This document shows positions 8,543 to 17,836 of a DNA stretch of 64,000 bases, one piece after another (the stretch's first letter is position 1; each line of letters starts with the position of its first letter). This DNA comes from CAKZLS01 sp963701445 (GTDB taxonomy: Bacteria; Pseudomonadota; Alphaproteobacteria; Rhodospirillales; Defluviicoccaceae). A model generated the notes under the pieces. That model did not search any database, was not told the DNA's origin, and worked only from the letters and a program-made list of their open reading frames with translations. The position numbers and the translations under genes were made by a program. Location: positions 1 to 64,000 of the forward strand of contig CAVPAM010000031.1 of assembly GCA_963701445.1 (NCBI GenBank), written 5' to 3'.

Positions 8543-11366
8543 ATGAGCCAGACACACGCGCGTTTCAGTATCGGCATCGATCTCGGCACCACCAATTCGG
8601 CCATGGCCTACGCCCCGCTTCAGGGCGGCGCCGGGACCGAGGTGTTCGCCGTGCCGCAGTGGGAGACGCTGTCGAGCATCGTCGACGCCCCGACGCTGCC
8701 CTCGTTCCTCTACCTGCCGGACGACGCGGCCGCCGCCCAGCTCCAGGGCAAGGACGCCGGCGCCGGAGACTGGGTGGTGGGCCGGCTGGCCCGGGCCAAG
8801 GCCGGCGAAACACCGGGGCGGGTGACCCATTCCGCCAAGTCCTGGCTCTGCCATCACGCCGCCGACCGCGCGGCGCCGTTCCTGCCCTGGGGCTCCGAGG
8901 ACATCGGTCCCGACCGCAAGATCTCGCCCATCCGCGCCTCGGCGCTGGTCCTCAACGCGCTCCGGGCCGCGTGGGACGGCCGGTTCGCCGCGTCGGGCGC
9001 CGACTTCCGCTTCGACGCCCAGGACATCACCGTCACCGTCCCGGCCTCCTTCGACGCGGTCGCCCAGCGGCTGACGCTGCGGGCCGCCGCCGAAGCCGGT
9101 TTTCCCGATACCGTCCGGCTGCTGGAAGAGCCGCAGGCGGCGTTCTACCGCTGGCTGGAGGGCCACGGCGCCGGGGGCGATCTGTGGGCCGCGTTGCCCG
9201 ATCCGGAGGCCGAGGCGCACCACGTGCTGGTGGTGGACATCGGCGGCGGAACCTCGGATTTCAGCCTGTTCCAGCTCCGCCCCGGCGGCGGGGCCGGGCC
9301 GGCGATCAAGCGGATCGCGGTCAGCGACCACATCCTGCTCGGCGGCGACAACATGGACCTGGCCATCGCCCACCTGTTCGAGCCCGGCCTGCGCCAGGGC
9401 GACGAGCCGCTGTCCGCCACCCAGTGGGAGCATCTCGTCGCCCGCTCCCGCGACCTCAAGGAACGGGCGCTCTCCGGCCACGGCCCGCCGGACGAGATCT
9501 TTCCGGTCTCCATCCCCGGCCGGGGATCGGGACTGATCGGCGGGACGCTGTCTGCCCAGCTCCGCCGCTCGGATCTCGAGGCGGTGCTGCTCGACGGCTT
9601 CTTCCCCGAATGCGCGGCGGACGACCGTCCCGCGCGCAAGCAGGCGGCGCTGAAGGAATGGGGGCTGCCCTATGCCGCCGACAGCGCCATCACCCGCCAT
9701 CTGGCGGGGTTCCTGAGCGCCCGGGCGCCGGTGGACGCGGTGCTGTTCAACGGCGGGGCGCTCTACCCGCAACCGCTGCGCGACCGCATCCGACGCGAGA
9801 TCGGCAAGTGGCAAGGGACCCCGGAACCGCTCGTCCTCGACAACGGCGAGCCGGACCTCGCCGTGGCCCGGGGCGCCGCCCGCTTCGGCAAGATCCTCCA
9901 TGCGAAATCCCAGCGGATCGAGGCCGGGTCGGCCCGGGCGGTGTTCCTGGAAGCGCATCGAAAGGCCGTCCCCGGCGGCGACGGCGACGGCGCCCGCGCC
10001 CGGTCCCTGGTCTGTATCCTGCCCCGCGACGCGGCGCCCGAGCAGGTGTTCGAGATCGCCGGCCTGGGGCTGGAATTGCGCATCAACCGGCCGGTCCGGT
10101 TCCAGACCTACACCTCCGTCCGCCACGGCAAGGCCAAGGCCGGGGACATCATCGGCGGCGACGATCCCGACGTGCGCGCGCTGCCGCCGCTGGAAACCGT
10201 GGCCAGGGTGGACGGCGCGGCGGACGACGGCGGCCGGACGGTTCCCGTGACCCTGACCGCGAAACTGAACGAGCTCGGCCTGCTCCAGGTGTCGTGCGTC
10301 GGCTCGGATCCCGGCATCGATCAATCCTGGCCGCTGGAATTCAACCTCCGCCCGCACGAGCACGGCGTGTCCGGCGGCGTGGCCCCGCCGCTCGGCTCCC
10401 CGGCCGCCGCCGAGGCCGAGCCGAACGTGGCGGCGGATGCGCTCGAGGCGGGTGGGGAGCGGATCCGGTCGCTGTTCGGCCAGCCGCTCGCCAAGCGCGA
10501 CAAGCTGACGGCGACGCGGCTGCTGAAAAGCCTGGAAGGCATTCTCGGCATGCCCAAGGGGGAGTGGAACTGGGTGACCATCCGCGCGCTGTGGCCGGCG
10601 CTGGAAGCGTCCATGGCGTGCCGCGACAAGTCCATCGAACACGAGGAAACCTGGCTGATCCTCGCCGGCTACCTGCTCCGCCCCGGTTTCGGCGCGCCGC
10701 TCGACGACGCCCGCATGGACGGCGCGTGGCGGCTGCGCGATCGCGGGCTCTGCTTCCCCGGCAAACGCATCAAGCTTCAGGAGTACATCCTCTGGCGGCG
10801 CCTCGCGGGCGGCCTCTCGCGCGAACGCCAGGAAAAGGTGCTGTCTTCCGAGCTCAACACGCTGCGCCGCCAGCAGAACCCGCCGCGCGGAACTGATCCG
10901 TCTGGCGGGGTCGCTGGAGCGCGTCGGCCACGAGATCAAGTCGGAGCTCATCGACCGGTTCATCGCCGCCGCCGCCGGCCTCGCCGCCGAGGGCAAACAC
11001 TGCGCCCCCTACCTCGCGGCCCTCGGGCAACTGCTCAACCGGGCGCCGCTCTACGCCGGGCCCGAGACCGTCGTCTCGCCCGAACGGGTGGAGCGCGCGT
11101 TCGAGGCGTTTTCGGACCTGGACTGGGCGGATCCCGAACTGGCGGAGATCCAGACGCTGTTTCTGCGGGCCGCGCGGGTGGTGGACAACCGGGGCCTCGA
11201 CGTGGCGCGACCTCTCCGCGACCGCATCGCCAAGAAGCTGGAGAAATGCGGCATCGCGCCCCTGAAGACGGCGCGGCTCAGGGACTTCATGCCGGTGGAG
11301 CGGTCCGAGCGGATCAGCCTGTACGGCGAGGCCCTGCCTCCGGGGCTGATCCTCGGCGACGGTTAA
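8543..11366 (+). CDS. Large Hsp70-family chaperone-like protein (apparent +1 frameshift)
   Basis: Actin-fold ATPase of the Hsp70 superfamily, about 940 residues when repaired, longer than DnaK. The phosphate-1 motif GIDLGTTNSAMAY is at residue 10, phosphate-2 VVDIGGGTSDFSLF near 235, and the adenosine-side FNGGALYP near 400. The C-terminal third is unlike DnaK's substrate domain and matches the long DnaK-like proteins common in proteobacteria. The frame breaks near 10880: removing one C of CCC (10879-10881) joins RRQQN to RAELIRLAGSLER and the frame then runs to TAA at 11366. Its stop overlaps that of the convergent SOUL gene. Client and role are unknown. Confidence 0.8.
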
Positions 11367-12095
11367 CCCGCCGGCGGGGTCCCGGGGCTCGACCTGGATG
11401 GCGACCTCGTTGCGGCGGAGAAACCAGGGCGTCCAGGGCGGATCGTAGAACAGGGCGTCCGGCTGTCCGACCACCTGCCACGCCCCGCCCGTCATGGCGG
11501 CCAGCAGCTCGGCCGTGGCGTCGTGCACCGCCTTCGGCGCCCTCGAGCCCGAGAAGCGGATCACGGCGTACGTCTCCGCCGGTATCTCCAGCACGGCGAT
11601 GTCCGGATCGTCGGGCGCGGGCAGCGTTTCGACGGTGTACGAACCGGGCATGAAGAACCGCACCCGCCACTCTCCGGCACCGGCGGCGGCTTGCGACACC
11701 GGCGCCGTCATGGCGATCTTTTCCGACGCCGCCTGGCCGACCGGCGCGGACTCCGCCTGACTGACCGGCGCGGTCATGGCGATGGACTGGCGGGCTTGGT
11801 TCTCGCCGAAGATGAACGCGGCCAGCTTGCGGAACCCCGCCGAGCGCGCCTCGTCCTCGTCGCCGGACACCACCACCTCGGCGGCGAGGCGGCTGCCGTA
11901 CCGCCGGATCTCCACGTTGTCGTCGATGGTGTCGACGACCGTGTAGCTCGGTTGCTCCGTGCCGGAGCGGATGCCGAACGCGCTGCACGCGCCGGTCAGG
12001 AGCACGCTTGCCATGATCGCCGCGCCCGCCAGCAAAGCCCGCGGCGCCCTTCGATGACCCGCATTCCGCGCTCTCCGTCTCTTCCCTCTTGTCAT
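11363..12095 (-). CDS. SOUL heme-binding lipoprotein (apparent +1 frameshift at 3' end)
   Basis: About 244 residues. After a basic start and a hydrophobic signal ending LLTGAC (an imperfect lipobox) comes a SOUL/HBP domain: YTVVDTIDDNVEIRRYGSRLAAEV, two IAMTAPVSQ repeats and PWFLRRNEVAIQVEP. These proteins bind haem or tetrapyrroles loosely. As sequenced, the frame misses its stop and would run 500 bases antisense through the Hsp70 gene. Removing one base in the CCCCGGG near 11384 gives VEPGTPPAG and TAA at 11363-11365, so the natural end is restored. The duplicated IAMTAPVSQ is a local oddity. Confidence 0.8.
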
Positions 12096-12235
12096 ATTCG
12101 ATACCGCGCCCCTCGCCTAAATCCCACATCTTATCTACGGCTCGGGCGCGAGCGCGGATCAGGCGGCGGCCTGGCGGTCCCCGATCTGTTCGCCGCCTCG
12201 AACCGTATAGAGAGGCTCAATCGACAGGTTTAGAC

Positions 12236-12655
12236 ATGTCCCACGCGCTGATCACCGCCGGTCTCTTCTCGACCGCCCTTCTGTTCGGCTCGATGATGTT
12301 CTTCTCGGCCGTCATGGCGCCGCTGATTTTCGTCAAGCTGGGCGGCGAGGCCGCCGGCCGGTTCATCCGCCAGGTTTTTCCCTGGTACTATCTCGTCGTC
12401 ATCGTCCTCGCGGCCGTCGGCGCGGCGGCGCTGGCGGTCCCGCGCCCGGTGGACGCCGCCGTCCTCGGCGCGGTCGCCGCCGTCGGCGTGGCGGCGCGCC
12501 AAGTGCTCATGCCGATGATCAACCGGGCGCGCGACGCCATGCTCGCGGGCGACGCGGCGTCGAAAACCCGGTTCTCGCGGCTTCATCGATTGAGCGTCTG
12601 GATCAACGCGGCCCAGATCGTCGCCGTCGCCGTCGTTCTGGCCCGGTTCGTCTGA
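12236..12655 (+). CDS. DUF4149 / TMEM205-like membrane protein
   Basis: 139 residues with four predicted membrane segments. The pattern of DUF4149 is visible: ALLFGSMMFFSAVMAPLIF, a central FPWYY, VLMPMINRARDAM and a SRLHRLSVWINAAQ segment before the last helix. The function of the family is unknown. The ATG at 12236 is chosen because the preceding in-frame codons are arginine-rich and look non-coding. It is divergent from the SOUL gene, sharing a 140-base promoter region. Confidence 0.8.
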   Translation: MSHALITAGLFSTALLFGSMMFFSAVMAPLIFVKLGGEAAGRFIRQVFPWYYLVVIVLAAVGAAALAVPRPVDAAVLGAVAAVGVAARQVLMPMINRARDAMLAGDAASKTRFSRLHRLSVWINAAQIVAVAVVLARFV

Positions 12656-12699
12656 CGTCACCCGGCCGGATCGCCGGCCATTGCGCAAGGAGCTTCACC

Positions 12700-13029
12700 A
12701 TGGCCTCCCGTCTCCCTTTCACCGCCACCACCGCCACCGGCGAACGGTTCGAGATTTCCTTCCCGCTCCATCCCCACACGGCCTCGGCCGTGCGGGTCTC
12801 GCAGGTGGTTTCCGCCGTACTCGAGGCGGTCGACCGGGAGGTCGCGGTGTCGCCCTCCACGGCCAACGGGGACATCCTCCAGGCGGTCGCCATGGCCCTC
12901 GCCATCCGCGCCGCCATGATCGAGGCGCCCAAGGAGATGACCGACCGGCTCGCCATGGAGGTGGTCCGGACGTCGCTGACCGCCATGGACGACGCCGATC
13001 GCGGCTACGTCCACGTGGGCCACGCGTGA
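12700..13029 (+). CDS. Small hypothetical protein
   Basis: 109 residues preceded by AAGGAG seven bases before the ATG, 44 bases after the DUF4149 stop, so probably its operon partner. The protein starts with a beta-like stretch (FTATTATGERFEISFPL) and continues as alpha-helices with a conserved-looking ISFPLHPHTASAVRVSQ segment. I recognise no family. No signal peptide or membrane segment is seen. Confidence 0.6.
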   Translation: MASRLPFTATTATGERFEISFPLHPHTASAVRVSQVVSAVLEAVDREVAVSPSTANGDILQAVAMALAIRAAMIEAPKEMTDRLAMEVVRTSLTAMDDADRGYVHVGHA

Positions 13030-13079
13030 GCCGGCCGGAACCATAGGCTCACGGCGCGGCTTCGCACCGGTCGTGCCGC

Positions 13080-13370
13080 CTACTCCTCGAAGCGGCCCGT
13101 GGTGTCGCGATCGCGCTCGTACCGTCTCGCGAGCGGAAACGGCGGCAACCACGACTCGCGACGGACGGTCCAGCTTTCGTAGGTTGGCGTCAGTTGGTCG
13201 GGGGCGTCCAGGGATCCCAGGTTCACTTCGATTTCGTCCGCGGTCCGCGCGAAAACGGACGAGCCGCAGCGGGGACAGAAAAACCGCCCGGCGTAGTCGC
13301 GCGTTTCGCCATCGACCGTCACCGCGTCCCGAGGGAACACCGCGGACGCGTGAAAAAGTGAGGTGGTCCC
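13080..13370 (-). pseudogene. GFA-type (CENP-V) protein, N-terminally truncated
   Basis: The C-terminal 85-95 residues of a GFA-family zinc protein are left: HASAVFPRDAVTVDGE, then GRFFCPRCGSSVFAR with one zinc CxxC pair. The N-terminal half with the first zinc cysteines is missing. Upstream of about 13370 the sequence no longer resembles the family, and an in-frame stop occurs at 13398-13400. The break coincides with the start of mobile-element-like sequence, so an insertion or deletion event has removed the 5' part. Only an internal GTG could start translation. Confidence 0.65.
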
Positions 13371-13520
13371 ACATCGTTGGACAGTTTGGCGGCAAAGTTA
13401 AGGTGTATTCTGGTTTCTGATCATGCCGCCAAAATTCTGTTTATCACACCCTGTTGCTGCTGTTGAGCCTGTGGGGATGTGGTTAAGCCGTGAGGCTTAT
13501 CCATCATATCCACGGGCCGC
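13371..13520. other. Non-coding junction, probable mobile-element remnant
   Basis: No credible gene. GC content is lower than in the flanking chromosome and it contains no conserved reading frame. It lies between the truncated GFA gene and the IS630 left end, and is probably the terminal part of an older insertion element. I could not identify its family. Confidence 0.35.
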
Positions 13521-13533
13521 CTAGAGCGTGTCG
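13521..13533 (+). repeat. IS630 left terminal inverted repeat with CTAG
   Basis: CTAGAGCGTGTCG, matched by its exact reverse complement at 14574-14586. The outermost C and G may belong to the target site and the TA to the duplicated target. Confidence 0.8.
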
Positions 13534-13536
13534 CGT

Positions 13537-14494
13537 TTAATTGGTTCTATATCCAGCGGCGTTGAAGAAGTTTTCGCATTCTTGGCTGGAGTAGAGGTCA
13601 CAGACGGCGCCGGCGGTCTGCCAGACCTCGTCGTAGGATCGGGCGGCAGCCTTGCGAATTAGGGCTTTGAGTTTGGCAAACGCCATTTCGATGGGGTTGA
13701 GGTCGGGACTGTATGGCGGCAAGAAGAGGAACCAGGCGTCGACCGCTTTGAGCACCTCAGCGGCCTGGGCGCTTTTGTGACTGGAGAGGTTGTCGAGGAT
13801 CACCACATCCCCGGGCTTCAGGGTCGGGGCAAGTTGGGTTTCGATGTAGAGTTCGAAGCGCTCGCGGTTGATCGGGCCGTGGATCACCCACGGGGCGGTG
13901 AGCCCGTCATGACGAAGGCCGGCGATGAAGGTTTGCGTGTGCCAGTGCCCGAAGGGCGCGTAATCGACCAGCCGCTCGCCCCGCGGGGCCCAGCCGGTGG
14001 TCTTGACGAGCTTGGTGTTGAGCGATGTCTCGTCGATAAACACCAGCCGCTGCAAGGCGGTGCTCATGAAGGGCTGGCGCTGGGTAATCCAGACTTGGCG
14101 CGCGTGGGCCACATCAGGCCGCCGCTGCTCGGCGGCGCGCAGCGTTTTTTTTATGGCTGAGCCCGAGGCGGTGAAGCCAACGGCCGATTGCCGAGCGATG
14201 TACGCGGACATCGTTCTCCCGTTCCAGCTCCAGGCACAGTTCGTCCAGCGTCAAGTCGCCCTGCTCGGCCAGCCGCCCGCGAACCCAGCCTTCCAACCCC
14301 CGCAACTTGCCGGTGTGTCCTAAATTGCCCTGACGCTTCGGCTCAAGGCTACCGGTCTCCCGCCGCAGCTTGATCATGTCGTTCACGAATTTCGGCGAAA
14401 CCCGAAAATGACGCGCCGCCTCGCGATGCCCATAACCTTCGTCGACAAAGGCTACAACGCGGACTCGTAACTCTATAGGATGTGGCTTGCCCAT
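13537..14494 (-). CDS. IS630-family transposase (two frames joined at A8)
   Basis: DDE transposase of about 319 residues. The first frame (from ATG at 14494) holds the helix-turn-helix domains (ELRVRVVAFVDEGYGHREAA, then HRSAIGRWLHRLGLSHKK). The second holds the DDE domain: VFIDETSLN, VILDNLSSHK and NPIEMAFAKLK give D, D and E. The frames meet in a run of eight A on the coding strand (14145-14152). Seven A would give one continuous protein; transcriptional slippage on A8 or a sequencing insertion are both possible. Catalytic residues are intact. Confidence 0.85.
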
Positions 14495-14573
14495 GACTGA
14501 CCCTCTACATTTGCCAAACAAACACAGAGAATCACATATCCCGCCTTCAGAAAACCCTGAATCCCGTTAGCCT

Positions 14574-14586
14574 CGACACGCTCTAG
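14574..14586 (-). repeat. IS630 right terminal inverted repeat with CTAG
   Basis: CGACACGCTCTAG, exact reverse complement of the repeat at 13521-13533, marking the transposase-start side of the element. Confidence 0.8.
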
Positions 14587-14771
14587 CTATTGTAATTCCG
14601 GTTTGTGTCTTGACCACGTAGAGAAGCCAGAAGCCCGGCGGAGACATCAACAAGATCGGAGATTGACAGTTGAACCGGAATTAGAGAAGCTCGCGTTGGT
14701 CCGCCTCAAGCTGCGAAAACTCTGTAATCCTTCATAAAGTCTCCGGACGAACTCTGAATCCAGAGACCACC
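14587..14771. other. Gap between IS630 and terminase gene, with an 11-base inverted repeat
   Basis: No gene seen. TAATTCCGGTT at 14593-14603 and its complement AACCGGAATTA at 14673-14683 enclose about 69 bases. This may be the end structure of another element or the left edge of the phage block. No tRNA or integrase site is recognisable. Confidence 0.4.
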
Positions 14772-16271
14772 TCAAATCACAAAGTCGGTAGTCGCTTGGG
14801 CTGTTGCGACGCCAGGCCTCCACGCTGATCGGGTCCGAAATGTCCGGGGTGACAACCAGGGCTGCCGCGGCAACCTAACGGGTTCACTGAGGAGGCAGCC
14901 GGCGACCGCATCCAGACCGTCGTCGCGGTTCCTCCCTCCCGGCCGCCATTCACGCATCTCTGCTATGAACGGTACATCCCATACGCTGCGATGCGCATGG
15001 AGTCGGTTCGCCGCCAGAACGGCATCGAATGCTTCCAAAATTCGAATATCCTTGTTCTTCGTCGCGGTCTTTTCAATGACCGGAACAGAAAGCCCAACCT
15101 CTCTAAACTGTTGCCGGAGCAAGCCAGGAAGGAATTTCCCTAGGCCATTGGTTTCAAGAGTAACCGCAGGCAAGTAAAATTCATGAGCAAAGGACGTTAT
15201 ATTTCGGCACATTTGAGTAGCGGCATCGATTTCGCCCGTTATTTTGGGGTTATGCTCCAAATATTTTATCCGATGAAGCCAGTATTCGCCATATTCATCT
15301 GTGAAAACAGCCGCGACAACGCTTGAGTCCCCTTTACCCGGCGAACCATAGGATGGGTCCCACCAACAAGAAGCCGACACGAGGCGCCGGCCGTCCAGGG
15401 TCAACCGCGCTTCACTATTGCCCTCCGCATACACAAGCTCCGTGTCATAGCTTTTGAGGAGGTCCGGATCGAGGCGGCCTTCCGCCGGATTTCGTGGCTG
15501 GAGCATCATTTGACTATCGAATTTGCACGGACCGGTCCTCAGCCGAATGGACTCGATTTTCTCGACGGGGAAGCGCTCCGGCCATCGACTGCGTTCTCTG
15601 TGGTCGAGAAGCGGCAGTTCCAGCCTTTTGAACCCATCAAGGAATGGCCGGTCCTCTTCGAGGTCAGCGCGCCCCGCGCCCGCATAAATCGTATAATAAC
15701 TGTGTGGTGTGCCTACATAGAGTTGAAGCCCACCGGGAACGAGGACATAGTCGATCTCCCTGAGCCGCGACCGAAGGTCCAGCCGTTTCGCGGCGCTGTC
15801 GCATGTATTTGGCACCTCCACATCGTCACAAATTACGATGTCGGCGCGCAACCCAGTAATGTTTGCGTCAATGCCCTTTGACAGCATGGAAGGATCGCGC
15901 AGTTCGGAAGATCTCTGGACGGTAAACTGATCGGATGCCCATTGGTCCGCGCGACGTGGTTTGAGTCGGCTGGTCAGTGGATGGCGTTCAATCACTCGTT
16001 TGACATTCCGCGCCATTTTCTTTGCCAGGGCAAAGTCCGCCGCTAGCACCAGCATCCGGAGGTTGGGATCTTGAAGCAACAGCCAAGCGGAAAACAAACC
16101 GACCAGGGTCGACTTTCCCGAATTCCGAAAGGCAAGAAGAACGAGCTCGCGATCACCTTCTTGCCAACGCGAACCCAACCAGCGCGCTATCCTTACGTGC
16201 AGATCGGGCGTCGTTAATCCCTGATGGCGATTCCAGATCCAAACGAATTCTGGAAAATCCACGACCTTCAT
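14772..16271 (-). CDS. Phage terminase large subunit (T7 gp19-like)
   Basis: DNA-packaging ATPase/nuclease, 499 residues. Walker-A-like FRNSGKST near residue 48, then the T7-type signature RDPSMLSKGIDANITGLRAD and Walker B IVICDDVEVPN near 150. The nuclease half shows WDPSYGSPGKGDSS, TLETNGLGKFLPG and a late DDGLDAVAG acidic pair. It would drive genome packaging into proheads through the portal. It is the last gene of the block, as gene 19 is last in T7. All motif residues are present, so it looks functional. The final 40 residues are less conserved. Confidence 0.9.
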   Translation of the reverse strand: MKVVDFPEFVWIWNRHQGLTTPDLHVRIARWLGSRWQEGDRELVLLAFRNSGKSTLVGLFSAWLLLQDPNLRMLVLAADFALAKKMARNVKRVIERHPLTSRLKPRRADQWASDQFTVQRSSELRDPSMLSKGIDANITGLRADIVICDDVEVPNTCDSAAKRLDLRSRLREIDYVLVPGGLQLYVGTPHSYYTIYAGAGRADLEEDRPFLDGFKRLELPLLDHRERSRWPERFPVEKIESIRLRTGPCKFDSQMMLQPRNPAEGRLDPDLLKSYDTELVYAEGNSEARLTLDGRRLVSASCWWDPSYGSPGKGDSSVVAAVFTDEYGEYWLHRIKYLEHNPKITGEIDAATQMCRNITSFAHEFYLPAVTLETNGLGKFLPGLLRQQFREVGLSVPVIEKTATKNKDIRILEAFDAVLAANRLHAHRSVWDVPFIAEMREWRPGGRNRDDGLDAVAGCLLSEPVRLPRQPWLSPRTFRTRSAWRPGVATAQATTDFVI

Positions 16272-16517
16272 TCAAAGAAGCCCCGCGCAGGCGGCATATC
16301 CCGCGTGGAGTCCGACGTGGCCGACTGAGTTCTACCCGCCGGATGTCTACAACCAGCCATAATGATCCCCCTCTTTGCGGAACAAACGCTCCAAACGTCA
16401 AGCCGGCTGGTCACTCCGTGACACAGCGCTCCCTATTGGTTGACTAAAAATGATTGCGGATGGCCCGTGAGACGGCAGATTGCGTCCGCGCTCCGCGGCT
16501 ACTTCCCGCCGAGAACA

Positions 16518-16889
16518 TTACTCGGCGCCCTCGTCCAGGTTTTTCGACGATGCGATTCCGGCCCTTTCCGCACGCCGCAACACGAGCTCCGAAATGAACG
16601 CGGAATACTCCGGGCAGTCACGCAGCAACTCGTCAACCCAAGCTCGCCCGAGATGCGGGTGAGATGCGGCACCACTGATTGCCATTGGACTGAGAAACGG
16701 GCTGTGACAACGGAGTTTTCTGATGCGCTGGCGCTCAACCTCCGCTTGCAATATCGCATCTAAATTCAAACGTTGCTTGCTAGAAACTAATATATCTGTG
16801 GTTTTCCTGGCCTTCTCTACAGAGGAGCACGCCGAAATCAATAAAATAAAATTAAAAAATAAAAAATAACGCCAAATTTTTCTATACAT
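16518..16889 (-). CDS. Phage-encoded lipoprotein, possible outer-membrane spanin
   Basis: 123 residues. A basic N-terminus, hydrophobic FFNFILLIS and lipobox SACSS predict a lipoprotein cleaved at Cys21. The mature part has a helical region and a conserved-looking C-terminal block (RCHSPFLSPMAI, WVDELLRDCPEYSAF). The 5' end is strongly AT-rich while the 3' end is GC-rich. Position just before the large terminase is where T7 keeps its Rz/Rz1 spanin genes, so an o-spanin role is plausible, but this rests on position and the lipobox only. Confidence 0.6.
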   Translation of the reverse strand: MYRKIWRYFLFFNFILLISACSSVEKARKTTDILVSSKQRLNLDAILQAEVERQRIRKLRCHSPFLSPMAISGAASHPHLGRAWVDELLRDCPEYSAFISELVLRRAERAGIASSKNLDEGAE

Positions 16890-16940
16890 TTTAATTCTCT
16901 GTTAAAATAAAAAATTACGATAACTCAATTTATATTGATA

Positions 16941-17240
16941 TCAAAGATTTTTGTAATCACACATTGCGGTCTTAGCATCAGAAATAATTTTATCTAAATC
17001 GCTTTCGTGATCATAATTACAAATGTAATTATTTTTTTCACTTGCCCAAGACAAAATTTTTATTAAAAGATGAAGGTGCGTAAGAGCCGATTTGCAGTCG
17101 GCTTGATAAGATGAAAAAGACTTAGCGTCATATGATAATTTATTTGCCAAGTAAGTTTTGTATTCTGACGTCACTTTATCTAAAATAGGTGCAAGTTGCT
17201 CTAACAACTCATTTTTAAATGATTGATTTTCATTGTGCAT
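16941..17240 (-). CDS. AT-rich hypothetical phage protein
   Basis: 99 residues, about 30% GC by eye against 55-65% in neighbours. Helical, acidic, rich in Lys, Asn, Ser and Tyr, with three cysteines; no membrane segment. No family recognised. Its size and place (between a membrane protein and the lipoprotein, before terminase) are like the T7 small terminase gene 18, but there is no sequence support for that. It could equally be a recently acquired moron gene. Confidence 0.5.
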   Translation of the reverse strand: MHNENQSFKNELLEQLAPILDKVTSEYKTYLANKLSYDAKSFSSYQADCKSALTHLHLLIKILSWASEKNNYICNYDHESDLDKIISDAKTAMCDYKNL

Positions 17241-17271
17241 GGAAATTTACCAAACCCGTGATTACAAATGC

Positions 17272-17658
17272 CTAGCGCCGTTGTTTTTCCACGGAGACCC
17301 GATCGAATAGCATCTGATAGGCTTGAGATATGGTAACGTCCTGGGCGTCAATCCGCTTTGTCAGAGACTCAATAGCTTCTTCAAGCGCCCGGCCTCGGGT
17401 TGCATCGAAACCTCCATCTGTTACGCGCTGAACAATGGATTCGAGAACCTTCATCTGAAGCTCCAAATTTTCTTTCAGGGCAACAAATTGATGTGCGTAC
17501 ATCTGATCCTGGGCGTTTATCTTGCTTTGGTTCTGAACAATCGTAACGCGCAAATCAATGACAGCGACCGCCAACCCCACGATCGCCAGCACCGCGATTG
17601 CTTGAATGACGTCACCCAACCGCCGCATCAGAGGCGCGGAGTCCGCCTCCCGTGTCAT
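17272..17658 (-). CDS. Single-span membrane protein with coiled coil (holin or i-spanin candidate)
   Basis: 128 residues: short N-terminus, one membrane segment (VIQAIAVLAIVGLAVAVIDL, about 17-36), then a long amphipathic helix to the end (VALKENLELQMKVLES; EEAIESLTKRIDAQDV). This N-in membrane anchor plus periplasmic coiled coil is the layout of inner-membrane spanins; some phage holins look similar. Together with the downstream lipoprotein it could form a lysis pair. The inference is from topology and position. Confidence 0.55.
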   Translation of the reverse strand: MTREADSAPLMRRLGDVIQAIAVLAIVGLAVAVIDLRVTIVQNQSKINAQDQMYAHQFVALKENLELQMKVLESIVQRVTDGGFDATRGRALEEAIESLTKRIDAQDVTISQAYQMLFDRVSVEKQRR

Positions 17659-17836
17659 GGCAATGTCCTCTCTCGTCTGTCGGATGAATGGAAATGCATG
17701 AAAGATATTTAATCAATAATAAAACTTACTATTATAAATCACTTTTTTATTATGTTGATAGGTTTTTTTATAGTATTCGATGTGCGCCTATTTGAGTCTA
17801 AGCTTTGGCGCTGATGATGCCGGCCGATCATTCTTG

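Larger units (their letters stand above)
13521..14586 (-). mobile_element. IS630-family insertion sequence
   Basis: About 1.06 kb. Both ends carry the same 13 bases in inverted orientation: CTAGAGCGTGTCG at 13521-13533 and its complement at 14574-14586. IS630 elements insert at TA, often inside CTAG, and duplicate TA, which agrees with CTAG at both edges. One transposase gene fills the interior. The element sits immediately beside the left edge of the phage block. Confidence 0.85.

Noticed and set aside
8111..10996. Open frame of about 960 codons on the minus strand opposite the Hsp70 gene
   Set aside because: Composition (Arg, Gly, Gln, His rich with no motifs) is that of an antisense shadow of a GC-rich gene. 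The plus strand carries clear Hsp70 motifs.
10854..11362. Long C-terminal extension of the SOUL protein across the Hsp70 gene
   Set aside because: The extra 170 residues are antisense to Hsp70 and lack any domain; one extra base near 11384 explains the lost stop.
14145..14152. Programmed frameshifting at A8 in the IS630 transposase
   Set aside because: Possible, but seven other genes have the same kind of single insertion, so a sequence error is at least as likely; not claimed as programmed.
16153..16401. 82-codon frame before the terminase start
   Set aside because: It overlaps the terminase 5' end in another frame and has no ribosome-binding site or match.
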